Source: Streptomyces sp. NBC_01549 (GTDB lineage: Bacteria; Actinomycetota; Actinomycetes; Streptomycetales; Streptomycetaceae). From it: a DNA stretch of 64,000 nt. Position numbers and translations under genes: made by a program. The stretch lies in assembly GCF_026339955.1 (NCBI RefSeq), contig NZ_JAPEPW010000001.1, positions 124,001 through 188,000 on the forward strand. The letters run 5' to 3'. Of this stretch, positions 18,062-26,963 are shown piece after piece (position 1 is the stretch's first letter; the number at the start of each line of letters is the position of its first letter). The notes under the pieces were generated by a model, which saw only the letters and a program-made list of their open reading frames with translations, was not told where the DNA came from and ran no database searches.

Positions 18062-18850
18062 ATGCCTTCGCTGACCATGAAGATGAGAAGACCGGGGATC
18101 AGGTTGCGTTCGACGGCCGCCTTTCTGGCGGCCGTTTCGCTTGCCCTGCCGTTGACGGGGTGCACGACCCTCCACACCACCGCGCCGGCCGCCGCCCGTG
18201 CGCAGGCCGCCGCCGGCACCCCGGCGAAGTTCGGAACGGTGGACTGCCGCCAGGCCAAGTGCATCGCGCTGACCTTCGACGCCGGGCCGAGCGAGAACTC
18301 GGCCAAACTCCTCGACGTGCTCAAGGAGAAGCAGGTCCCGGCGACCTTCTTCCTGTTGGGCAAGCGGCACATCGAGAAGTATCCGGAGCTCGTCAAGCGG
18401 ATGGCCGCCGAGGGACACGAGGTCGCCAGTCACACCTGGGACCACAAGATCCTGACGGAGATCAAGCCGGCGGAGATACGCGAGGAGTTGGAGAAGCCCG
18501 ACGACGCGATAGAGAAGCTCACCGGAAAGCGGCCGACGCTCATGCGCCCGCCGCAGGGGCGGACCGACGACACCGTGCACAAGATCTGCCGCGAGCTCGG
18601 CCTCTCGGAGGTCCTGTGGAGCGTGACGGCCAAGGACTACAAGACGTACGACCCCAAGGTCATACAGGAGCGCGTGCTGAAGCAGTCGACCCGGGACGGG
18701 ATCATCCTGCTGCACGACCTCTACCCGGGCACCGTGCCCGCGGTGCCCGGGATCATCGACGCGCTCAAGGAGCGGGGGTACGTGTTCGTGACCGTGCCGC
18801 AGCTGCTGGCGCCGGGGAAGGCGAAGCCCGGTACCGTCTACCGCCCCTGA
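18062..18850 (+). CDS. Lipoprotein polysaccharide deacetylase (NodB/CE4)
   Basis: 262 residues. A basic N-terminus and hydrophobic stretch end in the lipobox LTGC (Cys34), indicating an exported lipoprotein. The NodB domain has TFDAGP (71-76), HTWDH as metal-binding motif, RPPQGR, and a C-terminal LLHD motif. The usual TFDDGP reads TFDAGP, with the second Asp replaced by Ala; I have seen this in other Streptomyces members, so activity is not excluded. The likely role is de-N-acetylation of cell-wall or extracellular polysaccharide. ATGs at 18077 and 18083 are possible starts. The convergent P450 gene ends 10 nt away. Confidence 0.85.
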   Translation: MPSLTMKMRRPGIRLRSTAAFLAAVSLALPLTGCTTLHTTAPAAARAQAAAGTPAKFGTVDCRQAKCIALTFDAGPSENSAKLLDVLKEKQVPATFFLLGKRHIEKYPELVKRMAAEGHEVASHTWDHKILTEIKPAEIREELEKPDDAIEKLTGKRPTLMRPPQGRTDDTVHKICRELGLSEVLWSVTAKDYKTYDPKVIQERVLKQSTRDGIILLHDLYPGTVPAVPGIIDALKERGYVFVTVPQLLAPGKAKPGTVYRP

Positions 18851-18860
18851 TGTCCGCGTG

Positions 18861-20075
18861 TCAGCTCAGCCGCACCGGCAGCACCCGGTAGCCGTGGCCG
18901 ATGAAGGACTCGGCGAGGCGGGCCGGACCCTGTGTGTCGTCGAGGCCCAGGCCCGGGAAGCGGGCGAAGAGCGCGGGGAGCGCGAGGGACGCCTCCAGGC
19001 GGGCCAGCGGGGCGCCGATGCAGTAATGGACGCCGTGGCCGAAGGCGAGGTGCTCCTTGTCCGCACGGGTCAGGTCGAAGCGGCCCGCGCTCTCGCCGTG
19101 CCGCAGGGGATCGCGGCCCGCCGCCGCGTACGTCGCCAGGATCGCGTCGCCCCGCGCGATCAGCGTGCCGTCGGGGAGCTTGATGTCCTCGACGGCGTAC
19201 CGCAGCGGGAGGTTGGCGATGGAGGGGGCCCAGCGGAGGGTCTCCTCGATCACCTCGCTCCAGGGGATCTCGCCGTTCTGTACGCGGAGCAGCTGCTCGG
19301 GGTGGGTCAGCAGGGCGTGCACCGCGTTGCCGATCAGGTTGACGGTGGTCTCGTGGCCCGCGCCGATGACGAGGAGGAGGGTGTCGATCAGTTCGCTCTC
19401 GGCGAGTTGCGAACCCTCCTCGTCCCGGGCCGTGATCAGGGCGGTGGTCAGGTCGTCGCCCGGCCGCTCGCGCTTGGCGGCGACCAGTCCGGCGAGCAGT
19501 TCATGGACTTCCCGGTAGGTCGCCATGGCCTGTTCGGGGGTGATGGTGGTGTCCATGTTGGCCTCGATGAGGCGTGCGATATCGGCGCGCCGGTCCTCGG
19601 GCAGGCCGAACAGCTCGCAGATCACCTGCATCGGAAGCGGGTGCGCGTAGGCGGACCGCAGGTCGACCCGCCCGTCGGGTGCCTCGGCCATCCGGTCGAG
19701 CAGCGTGGCGGCGAGTTCCTCGATGCGGGGCTTGAGCGCGTCCGTGCGGCGTTTGGTGAACGCGGGCGAGACGAGTTTGCGCAGCCTGCGGTGGTCGGCG
19801 CCGTACGCGGTGAACATGTTGGTGACGCCGACCCACAGGGTGATCCAGCTCTCGCGGTACTCGCCCTCGATCCAGGCGGGCCAGTGCTGGTTGGGATCCT
19901 TGGACACCCGGTCGTCGGCGAGGAGTTGCCTGAGGGTCTCGTACCGGGTGGGCGCCCAGGCCCGTATGCCGCCCGGCAGTTCGATGAGGGCCGCGGCGCC
20001 GCGGCCGCGCAGCAGATCCGCCTCGCCGTGGAGGTCGGCGCCCGCGGGGTCGATGACGTAGGGCTGGTCCGGCAC
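18861..20075 (-). CDS. Cytochrome P450
   Basis: 404 residues, a typical length for soluble bacterial class I P450s. Visible motifs are the I-helix AGHETT, the K-helix EETLRW (ExxR) and the heme-binding [15 protein letters not shown] with Cys352 as ligand. It needs a ferredoxin partner, and none is adjacent. GTG at 20075 is chosen because AGGAG (complement of 20081-20085) lies 5 nt upstream. A CebR-like palindrome is 86 nt upstream of the start. There is no evidence linking it to the upstream PKS operon, from which it is separated by genes on both strands. Confidence 0.92.
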   Translation of the reverse strand: MPDQPYVIDPAGADLHGEADLLRGRGAAALIELPGGIRAWAPTRYETLRQLLADDRVSKDPNQHWPAWIEGEYRESWITLWVGVTNMFTAYGADHRRLRKLVSPAFTKRRTDALKPRIEELAATLLDRMAEAPDGRVDLRSAYAHPLPMQVICELFGLPEDRRADIARLIEANMDTTITPEQAMATYREVHELLAGLVAAKRERPGDDLTTALITARDEEGSQLAESELIDTLLLVIGAGHETTVNLIGNAVHALLTHPEQLLRVQNGEIPWSEVIEETLRWAPSIANLPLRYAVEDIKLPDGTLIARGDAILATYAAAGRDPLRHGESAGRFDLTRADKEHLAFGHGVHYCIGAPLARLEASLALPALFARFPGLGLDDTQGPARLAESFIGHGYRVLPVRLS

Positions 20076-20160
20076 GTGAACTCCTGCTCTCTGGACCGGT
20101 CGGCCGTCGAGGTCCCCGGCACCTCGGACGACCGCTGGATCATGGGGGACGCAAAGCAAA

Positions 20161-20176
20161 CGGGGAGCGCTCCCCG
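20161..20176. promoter_or_regulatory. CebR-like (LacI-family) palindrome upstream of P450
   Basis: CGGGGAGCGCTCCCCG is a perfect 16-bp palindrome. Its core GGGAGCGCTCCC equals the core of the known Streptomyces CebR cellobiose box (TGGGAGCGCTCCCA). It lies in the P450 promoter region, so cello-oligosaccharide or other LacI-type control is possible. Confidence 0.5.
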
Positions 20177-20487
20177 GATAGCCTGGTGCCTGGCGGACGG
20201 CATGTCAACAGCGTTGGAATGAACGGGAGTTACCCTGCGGCCGAGCCGAAATCGACGGGCGGCCGGTCGGGCGGCGCGGTTGGCATCGCGCGCCGGGCAC
20301 CCGGGACGAGGCCGCCGTGGTCCGCCGGGAGGCCTGCGCCGCGCCGCTCTCCGCGCCCGCGGAATCCGAGGCCTCGGACGCGCTCGCGGCGACGGTCCAT
20401 ATTTCGGGCAGCTCTACGACGTAGGGCGGCACCGCCGGAAAACGGACACGGACACGACGTACTGACCCGCGGGGCCGTGGGTGGGTC

Positions 20488-20600
20488 GGGGCCGTGCCGG
20501 TACGTCGAGCCCGTCGCCGCCGGATCAGACGTTGCCCTGCGGGGAGCCGCTTCCAAAGTCGAACGTAAGTGACGGGCTCGCCACGTACCGGCACGGCCCC
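20488..20600. repeat. Long imperfect inverted repeat (28-bp arms, 55-nt loop)
   Basis: Left arm 20488-20515 pairs with right arm 20571-20600: 18 bp plus 10 bp of perfect complementarity interrupted by a 2-nt bulge (CC at 20581-20582). It ends 30 nt before the GTG of the SRPBCC gene. As RNA it would form a long stem in the leader; as DNA it could be a miniature element. I see no CTAG ends or obvious target duplication. Confidence 0.75.
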
Positions 20601-20630
20601 TTCCGTGCGTCGGCCGCCTACGATCGGCCC

Positions 20631-21086
20631 GTGGCCCTCTTCCAACTGGAGTACGCGTCCTCCTGTCCCGTCGAGGAGAGCTGGCGTCGCCTCACCGACT
20701 GGCCCCGGCACGCCGCCGTCGTCCCGCTGACCCGGGTCACCGTGCGCACCCCGCCGCCGACCGGCGAGGGCACGGTGTTCGTCGCCCGGTCGGGGATGGG
20801 TCCGGTGGCCTTCGACGACCCCATGGAGGTCGTCATCTGGCGACCGCCCCTGGACGGGAGCGCGGGAAGGTGCCGGCTGGTCAAGCGGGGCACGTTCGTC
20901 ACGGGGTGGGCCGAGATCGAGGTCCGTCCGGTGACCGGCGGGGGCTCGCGGGTGCTCTGGCAGGAGGATCTGAACGTACGGTGGCTGCCGCGGTTCCTCG
21001 ACCGGCCACTGGGGTGGGCGGGACGGTGGATGTTCGGACGAGCGGTGGAAGGCCTGCTGCGGCCGGCTTCCCCAGGGGCCGCCTGA
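20631..21086 (+). CDS. SRPBCC (START-like) superfamily protein
   Basis: 151 residues starting VALFQLEY and containing the helix-grip pattern seen in polyketide cyclase/dehydrase-like and CoxG-like proteins: an N-terminal CPVEESWRRLTDWPRH helix, then alternating strands, and a long C-terminal helix. These proteins bind hydrophobic ligands; no catalytic residues can be assigned. GTG at 20631 begins the homologous-looking region, although no strong ribosome site is seen. The inverted repeat immediately upstream may influence its expression. Confidence 0.7.
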   Translation: MALFQLEYASSCPVEESWRRLTDWPRHAAVVPLTRVTVRTPPPTGEGTVFVARSGMGPVAFDDPMEVVIWRPPLDGSAGRCRLVKRGTFVTGWAEIEVRPVTGGGSRVLWQEDLNVRWLPRFLDRPLGWAGRWMFGRAVEGLLRPASPGAA

Positions 21087-21164
21087 CGACGGCCCGTCTC
21101 CGGTCTCGGCCGCGCCGCCCGGGACTCTGACGCTCCGTGCCCGTGACGGATCCCACACCATTGC

Positions 21165-24161
21165 ATGAATCGGGATAATTGTAGGCTTTGCATCATGAAT
21201 GCACGGCTGGCTCTGCTCAGCGCAGTGGAACCCGGTGTCGTGGAGAGTGAAGTCTTCCGGCTGACGCTCCAGCACGCGGTGGGGGAGCTTGGCGCCCTGG
21301 GGGGCATGATCCATCTACGGGGTCCCATGTCCGCGCTGCGCCTGGTGTCGGCGGCCGGTCTTCCCGCCGCCCTCACCCGGCCCTGGGAGATCATCGACCA
21401 GGAAGGCCCGCTGGCCCCGGCCCGGGTCCTGCACCAGGGCCGGGGCGTGTGGGCTCCGACGGAATCCGGCGAACAGCCCGTCTCCGCCGGATCCGGCGCG
21501 GTCTCATGGCCCGGGACCGGGCTGGCGTCGGTGCCGGTGTTCTACGGTGCCCGCGGTATCGGCGCGCTCACCGTGGTGATGGGCGACCAGGGGGAGCCGA
21601 CCGTCGAGCAGTGGGGTTTCCTCCAGGCCGTGATCGCCTGGACCGAGGAGCGCATCCGCCAGGCACCGCCGCCCGCTCGGCACCTCCGGGAAGAACTGAG
21701 CGGTGGCCTGCTGCGGCAGGCTCTGAAGGAGGTCCCGGTCGGCTCGTGGGACTGGAACGTCCAGACCGGCGAGCTGGTCTGGGACGAGGCCGCCCTGGAG
21801 CTCTACCGCACCAGTCCGGCCGATTTCACCGGCAGGATCGAGGACTGGATGAGGATCGTCCACCCCGACGACCTGGCGCCGACCCTGAGAGCGGCGGACA
21901 GAGCCCTCCGGCACCGTACGGTGTTCGAGGCCGAGTACCGGGTGCGCCGCCAGGACGGCACCTACGGATGGACCCAGACCCGCGCCCGGGCGACCTACGA
22001 CGCTCAAGGCGAACCCGTACGAATGATCGGCATGGGATGGGAGACCAACGAGTCCCGCTCCGCCCTCGACGCGCTCAGCCGGGCTCTTCGCCACATGAGT
22101 GACGGCTTCCTCGCCGTGGACGACCACTGGCGGATCCTCTTCCTGAACCTGGCGGCGGAGCACATGCTGGGCTCCTCCGAGGAGGAGGTGTTCGGCCGCG
22201 TTCTGTGGGAGCTTCCCTCCGTCCAGCAGGTCCCCGACCTGGAGAAGCGCTGCCGGGAGGCCGCCGCCGCGCAGCAGCCCGCCGGCTTCGACATGGAGGC
22301 CCCGAACACCGGGCGCCTCCTCCACCTGCGGCTGGTCCCGGGACCCGACGGCCTCACCCTCTACTTCACCGACGTCACCGACAAGCGGCGACACGAGGCC
22401 GAACGCGCCGCCGCCCAGCACGCCGCCACCGAGCGCGCCGCCCGGATCGCCGAGCTGACCGCCTCCCTCGCCAAGGCGACGACCTCTCGGGACGTGGTGG
22501 AGGCGGTCGCGCGGCGCGTGCTGCCACCGTTCGGCGCCTCCGGTCTTCTGGTGCAGATCATCGAGGGCGACCGGCTGTACAACGTCGGGGCCGTCGGCTA
22601 TCCACGCGCCTTCCTCGACTCGATCAACGGCGTCCCGCGGGTGGTCCACGACCCGTTCTGGGACACGATCCTGTCCGGCACACCGCTGTTCCTCCGCTCG
22701 CGTGCCGAATACACGACCCGCTACCCCAAGCTTGTCGCCCGGCCGACCCAGGGGCGCAAGCAGGCTTGGGCGTTCATGCCGCTGACCGCGTCCGGCCACA
22801 CGTTCGGGGTGGGTGTGGTCTCCTTCGACCAGCCGCGCCGTCTCACCGACGAGGAGCGCACCCTGCTGGCCACGATCAGTGCCCTCGTCGCGCAGGCCCT
22901 GGAGCGGGCCCGGCTCTACGACGCCGAGCACACCCGTTCCCAGGAACTCCAGCGCAGCCTGCTCCCCAGCGGCCTGCCCGAACTGCCCGCGTGCACCGCT
23001 GCCGCCCGCTACCTCCCCGCCGGTCAGGGCATGGACGTCGGCGGCGACTGGTACGACATCATTCCCCTGTCCGGCGGTCAGGTCGCCCTGGTCGTCGGAG
23101 ACGTGATGGGCCACGGGCTGCCCGAGGCGGCCACCATGGGGCGGCTGCGCACAGCCGTGCACACCCTGGCCGACCTCGAACTTCCCCCCGACGAGATCAT
23201 GAGCCACCTCAACGACATCGTCGGCGGCATGGCCGAGGAGTCCTACGCCACCTGCCTGTACGCGCTCTACGACTCCACCACCCAGATCTGCTCCGTCGCC
23301 CGCGCCGGGCACCCCCCGCCCGCGGTGGTCCATCCCGACGGCAGTGTGCACTTCCCCGAACTCACCCCCGATCCGCCGCTCGGCGCGGCGGAGCCGCCCT
23401 TCGAGACCTTCGAGATGACCGTGCCGGACGGGAGCCTCCTCGTCCTGTACACCGACGGCCTGGTCGAGTCGGCCACCCGCGAGATCGACGACGGCATGGC
23501 CGAACTCGCCCGGCTGCTGCGGGCCGCGCACGAGGGTTCCGGCGAAGTGGCCGCCGACCTGGAGCGCCTCTGCGACACCGTCACCGCCGGACTGCTGCCC
23601 GCCGAGGACTCCACCGCCGACGACGCGGCCCTCCTCGTCGCCCGCCTCCACGCGCTGACCGACGACGACATGGCTTCCTGGCCGCTCCCCGAGGACCCGC
23701 GAGCGGCCGGGGAGGCCCGCTGTCACGTCCGCGAGCAGCTCCACACCTGGGGCCTGGACAACCTGACGCCCACGACGGAACTCCTCGTCAGCGAGCTGGT
23801 CGGCAACGTCGTGCGCCATGCGAAGGGACCGGTGCGGCTGCGCCTCCTGCGCGGCCCCGAGCTGGTCTGCGAGGTCTTCGACGGGAGTCTGACCATGCCG
23901 CGCATCCGCCGGGCGTCGGAGACCGACGAAGGCGGACGCGGACTCCAACTCATCACCGCGCTCTCCCGGCGCTGGGGCACCCGCTACACGGCGACCGGAA
24001 AGTGCATCTGGACCGAGCAGCCGCTGCTCGGCCCGGACAGCCCGGCAGGCCCGTCGGCCGACGTCCTGGACCTGCCGCTGCTGGACTGCGAGGAGTTCGC
24101 CCGAGACCTGGAAGCGCTCACTTCCGGCGACCAGGAACTGCCCGGCTCGGCCCCCCAGTAG
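21165..24161 (+). CDS. Multi-sensor SpoIIE-type PP2C phosphatase with HATPase domain
   Basis: 998 residues. Order: GAF-like region (about 1-180), PAS (about 190-310, with the PAS-3 patterns WDWNVQTGELVWD and WMRIVHPDD), second PAS (about 310-405), GAF (430-575), SpoIIE/PP2C phosphatase (about 590-820; GGDWYD, VGDVMGHG), then an RsbW-type HATPase (about 835-965; ELVGNVVRHA, DEGGRGL). Such proteins can dephosphorylate anti-anti-sigma factors and phosphorylate them or bind sigma through the HATPase, in SigB-type partner switching. No membrane segment is visible, so it is cytosolic. ATG at 21195 (MNARLALL) is an equally plausible start, ten residues shorter. Confidence 0.9.
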   Translation: MNRDNCRLCIMNARLALLSAVEPGVVESEVFRLTLQHAVGELGALGGMIHLRGPMSALRLVSAAGLPAALTRPWEIIDQEGPLAPARVLHQGRGVWAPTESGEQPVSAGSGAVSWPGTGLASVPVFYGARGIGALTVVMGDQGEPTVEQWGFLQAVIAWTEERIRQAPPPARHLREELSGGLLRQALKEVPVGSWDWNVQTGELVWDEAALELYRTSPADFTGRIEDWMRIVHPDDLAPTLRAADRALRHRTVFEAEYRVRRQDGTYGWTQTRARATYDAQGEPVRMIGMGWETNESRSALDALSRALRHMSDGFLAVDDHWRILFLNLAAEHMLGSSEEEVFGRVLWELPSVQQVPDLEKRCREAAAAQQPAGFDMEAPNTGRLLHLRLVPGPDGLTLYFTDVTDKRRHEAERAAAQHAATERAARIAELTASLAKATTSRDVVEAVARRVLPPFGASGLLVQIIEGDRLYNVGAVGYPRAFLDSINGVPRVVHDPFWDTILSGTPLFLRSRAEYTTRYPKLVARPTQGRKQAWAFMPLTASGHTFGVGVVSFDQPRRLTDEERTLLATISALVAQALERARLYDAEHTRSQELQRSLLPSGLPELPACTAAARYLPAGQGMDVGGDWYDIIPLSGGQVALVVGDVMGHGLPEAATMGRLRTAVHTLADLELPPDEIMSHLNDIVGGMAEESYATCLYALYDSTTQICSVARAGHPPPAVVHPDGSVHFPELTPDPPLGAAEPPFETFEMTVPDGSLLVLYTDGLVESATREIDDGMAELARLLRAAHEGSGEVAADLERLCDTVTAGLLPAEDSTADDAALLVARLHALTDDDMASWPLPEDPRAAGEARCHVREQLHTWGLDNLTPTTELLVSELVGNVVRHAKGPVRLRLLRGPELVCEVFDGSLTMPRIRRASETDEGGRGLQLITALSRRWGTRYTATGKCIWTEQPLLGPDSPAGPSADVLDLPLLDCEEFARDLEALTSGDQELPGSAPQ

Positions 24162-24189
24162 CCGCCCCGCGCCGCTCCGCCGACCCGGC

Positions 24190-25341
24190 TCAGGCCACCG
24201 ACCCGATCCGCCGCGCCGCAGCCGACGTCGCGTCGTGGTGGATCGGTGTGTGCGCCCCGGTGAGTGACACCCCGCTTCCCCCGCGCCGGTCGGCCACGAT
24301 CTCCGAGGCGATGGACAGGGCGGTCTCCTCCGGGGTGCGGGCGCCCAGGTCGAGGCCGATGGGGGACCTGAGGCGCGCCAACTCCAGCTCGGTGATGCCG
24401 ACTTCGCGCAGTCGGTCGTTGCGGTCCAGGTGCGTGCGCCGGGAGCCCATCGCGCCGACGTACGCGACCGGAAGCCGCAGGGCGAGCCGCAGCAGCGGTA
24501 CGTCGAACTTGGCGTCGTGGGTGAGGACGCACAAGACGGTCCGGGCGTCCACCTCCGTGCGCTCCAGGTACGTGTGGGGCCACTCGACGACAATCTCGTC
24601 GGCGTCGGGGAAGCGGGTGGCGGTCGCGAAGACCGGGCGGGCGTCGCACACCGTGACGTGAAATCCCAGGAACTTGCCCATGCGGACCAGCGCCGACGCG
24701 AAGTCGATCGCGCCGAACACGATCATGCGCGGCGGCGGCACGGACGACTCGACCAGAACGGTGAGCGGTGCTCCGCAACGGGAGCCCTGCTCTCCGATCT
24801 CCAGGGTGCCGGTGCGGCCCGCGTCCAGGAAGGCGCCCGCCTCGCCGGCCACCGTGCGGTCCAGCTCGGGATGGGCGCCGAAGCCACCCTCGTACGAGCC
24901 GTCGGGGCGGACGAGCAGCGCGCGGCCTCGCAGTTCGGCGGGTCCGCCGACGATCCGCGCGAGGGCCGCCGCCTCCCCCGTCGCGGCGGCGGCCAGCGCG
25001 GAGCCGAGCACCGGCCGGTCGGGGTCGCCCGCCCTGACCGGAGTGACGAGGATGTCGATGATGCCGCCGCAGGTCAGACCGACGGCGAAGGCGTCCTCGT
25101 CGCTGTATCCGAAGCGCTCCAGGACGGTCTCGCCGTCCTGGAGCGCCTGCCGGCACAGTTCGTAGACCGCGCCCTCCACGCACCCGCCGGAGACCGAGCC
25201 GATCGCCGTGCCGTCGGAGTCGACGGCGAGTGCGGCGCCGGGTCGGCGGGGCGCGCTGCCGCCGACGGCCACCACGGTGGCCACGGCGAAGTCGCGTCGC
25301 TGCTCGACCCACCGGTGCAGCTCTTCGGCGATGTCCAGCAT
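24190..25341 (-). CDS. xdhC: XdhC/CoxI-family molybdoenzyme maturation factor
   Basis: 383 residues. The N-terminal XdhC_CoxI domain has TVVAVGGSAPRRPGA, a CGG motif in GLTCGGIIDI and the GSVSGGCVEG segment. The C-terminal Rossmann-like domain contains MIVFGAIDFAS. Family members bind molybdenum cofactor and insert its sulfurated form into xanthine dehydrogenase. AAGGAG lies 8 nt before the ATG. It is last in the minus-strand purine operon, 55 nt after the permease, which fits the maturation role. Its end faces the phosphatase gene's end across 28 nt. Confidence 0.88.
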   Translation of the reverse strand: MLDIAEELHRWVEQRRDFAVATVVAVGGSAPRRPGAALAVDSDGTAIGSVSGGCVEGAVYELCRQALQDGETVLERFGYSDEDAFAVGLTCGGIIDILVTPVRAGDPDRPVLGSALAAAATGEAAALARIVGGPAELRGRALLVRPDGSYEGGFGAHPELDRTVAGEAGAFLDAGRTGTLEIGEQGSRCGAPLTVLVESSVPPPRMIVFGAIDFASALVRMGKFLGFHVTVCDARPVFATATRFPDADEIVVEWPHTYLERTEVDARTVLCVLTHDAKFDVPLLRLALRLPVAYVGAMGSRRTHLDRNDRLREVGITELELARLRSPIGLDLGARTPEETALSIASEIVADRRGGSGVSLTGAHTPIHHDATSAAARRIGSVA

Positions 25342-25396
25342 GTCTCGGTCTCCTTAACAGGGGGTGCGTGGAGGGTCGTCGACCGGAAGGGGTGGG

Positions 25397-26854
25397 TCAG
25401 TGCACGCCCATCCAGCTCTCGATCGGGTTCAGGTTGAAGAAGACGAGGAAGATCGCCGTCAGGCTCCACATGAATGCCCCGATCTCCCGGGCCTTGCCCT
25501 GGGCGATCTTGATGGCGACGTACGACAGCACTCCGGCCGCGACGCCCGCGGTGATGGAGTACGTGAACGGCATGACGACGACGGTCAGGAAGACCGGGAT
25601 CGCGGTGGCGCGGTCGGCCCAGTCCACATGGCGGGCGTTCATCATCATCATGGCGCCGATGACGACCAGCGCCGCCGCCGCGACCTCGCCGGGGACGATC
25701 GCCGTCAACGGGGTGAAGAAGAGGCAGGCCGCGAAGAACAGGCCCGTGACTACGGAGGAGAGGCCCGTACGGGCGCCCTCGCCGACCCCCGTCGCCGACT
25801 CGACGAAGACCGTCTGGCCCGACGCGCCGGCGACACCGCCGACCGCTCCGCCCGCGCCGTCGATGAACAGCGCCTTGGACAGACCCGGCATCCGGCCCTT
25901 CGCGTCGGCGAGTCCGGCCTCCGTGCCGACGCCGATGATGGTGGCCATCGCGTCGAAGAACCCGGCGAGGACGAGCGTGAAGACGATCATGCCGACCGTC
26001 ATCACGCCGACATCGCCCCAGCCGCCGAACTCGACCTTGCCGAAGAGTGAGAAGTCCGGCATCGAGACCGCGCCGCCGTGCAGTTCGGGGGCGCCGCTCG
26101 CCCACTGCTCGGGGGCGATGACGCCGAGGGCGTTGAGGACCACGGCGAGTACGGTGCCGCCGACGATGCCGATCAGGATCGCGCCGGGAATGCCGCGCGC
26201 CTGGAGCATGAAGATGGCGAGCAGGGTGGCGGCGAAGAGCAGGACCGGCCAGCCGGCGAGTTCACCGGCCGGGCCGAGGGTGACCGGGGCGGACTTCCCC
26301 TGGTGCACGAATCCGGCCTTGTAGAAGCCGATCAGCGCGACGAACAGGCCGATGCCCATGGTGATGGCGTGCTTCAGTGCCAGCGGGATCGCGTTCATGA
26401 TCATCTCGCGCAGGCCGGTGACGACCAGCAGCATGATGACCGCTCCGTAGATCACACACATGCCCATGGCCTGCGGCCAGGTCATCTGGGGGGCGACCTG
26501 CGAGGAGAGCACTCCGGAGACGGAGAGCCCCGCGGCGAGAGCCAGGGGCACCTTGCCGAAGAAGCCCATCAGGAGTGTGCTGAAGGCCGCCGCGAACGCG
26601 GTCGCGGTGATCAGCGCGTTCTGGCCGAGCGTGTGACCCGCCGCGTCCTTGCCGGACAGGATCAGGGGATTGAGCAGGAGGATGTACGCCATCGCCATGA
26701 AGGTGGTGACGCCGCCGCGCACTTCACGCGCGACCGTGGATTCCCGCTGGGATATGTGGAAGTAACGGTCGAGCCAGGACCGCCCGGCCGGGACGCGGGT
26801 ACCCGCACCCGCGTCATCGGCGACGGTCCTGGGCTCCATTGACTGCTGGGTCAT
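25397..26854 (-). CDS. NCS2-family purine permease (AzgA type)
   Basis: 485 residues, mostly hydrophobic, with 12-14 predicted membrane helices. The N-terminal FHISQREST..EVRGGVTTFMAMAYI pattern and the repeated short-helix motifs (GASGQTVFVES region) are typical of the AzgA subgroup that imports hypoxanthine, guanine or adenine. Placement between the xanthine-dehydrogenase genes and xdhC indicates uptake of purine substrate for catabolism. GGAG 8 nt upstream supports ATG at 26854. A 21-bp hairpin lies in the 109-nt gap after the dehydrogenase gene and may tune expression. Confidence 0.88.
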   Translation of the reverse strand: MTQQSMEPRTVADDAGAGTRVPAGRSWLDRYFHISQRESTVAREVRGGVTTFMAMAYILLLNPLILSGKDAAGHTLGQNALITATAFAAAFSTLLMGFFGKVPLALAAGLSVSGVLSSQVAPQMTWPQAMGMCVIYGAVIMLLVVTGLREMIMNAIPLALKHAITMGIGLFVALIGFYKAGFVHQGKSAPVTLGPAGELAGWPVLLFAATLLAIFMLQARGIPGAILIGIVGGTVLAVVLNALGVIAPEQWASGAPELHGGAVSMPDFSLFGKVEFGGWGDVGVMTVGMIVFTLVLAGFFDAMATIIGVGTEAGLADAKGRMPGLSKALFIDGAGGAVGGVAGASGQTVFVESATGVGEGARTGLSSVVTGLFFAACLFFTPLTAIVPGEVAAAALVVIGAMMMMNARHVDWADRATAIPVFLTVVVMPFTYSITAGVAAGVLSYVAIKIAQGKAREIGAFMWSLTAIFLVFFNLNPIESWMGVH

Positions 26855-26890
26855 GGTGCCATCTCCCAAGGTTCACAGGGGCACCCGCGT

Positions 26891-26911
26891 CAGCGACCAC
26901 GGTGGTCGCTG
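26891..26911. promoter_or_regulatory. Hairpin between xanthine-dehydrogenase and permease genes
   Basis: Ten-bp perfect arms (26891-26900 and 26902-26911) flank one central G. On the transcribed minus strand it lies in the only long gap of the operon and could be an attenuator, processing site or operator. No U-tract follows. Confidence 0.45.
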
Positions 26912-26963
26912 CGGGATTTGGGATGGTGCACGATCCGGGGGACGGCCCGAGACGAACAGAGGG

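Larger units (their letters stand above)
20076..20630. other. Intergenic region between P450 and SRPBCC gene
   Basis: 555 nt between divergent genes. I see the CebR-like palindrome at 20161-20176 and the long inverted repeat at 20488-20600, but no convincing coding sequence; the short open frames are arginine/proline-rich GC artefacts. Confidence 0.6.

Noticed and set aside
18861..20075. P450 as tailoring enzyme of the upstream lipid operon
   Set aside because: It is on the opposite strand, separated by unrelated genes, and has its own operator-like palindrome; no positive evidence of linkage.
20230..20556. 108-codon minus-strand gene in the P450-SRPBCC gap
   Set aside because: Arg/Pro-rich composition, no ribosome site, and it runs into the long inverted repeat.
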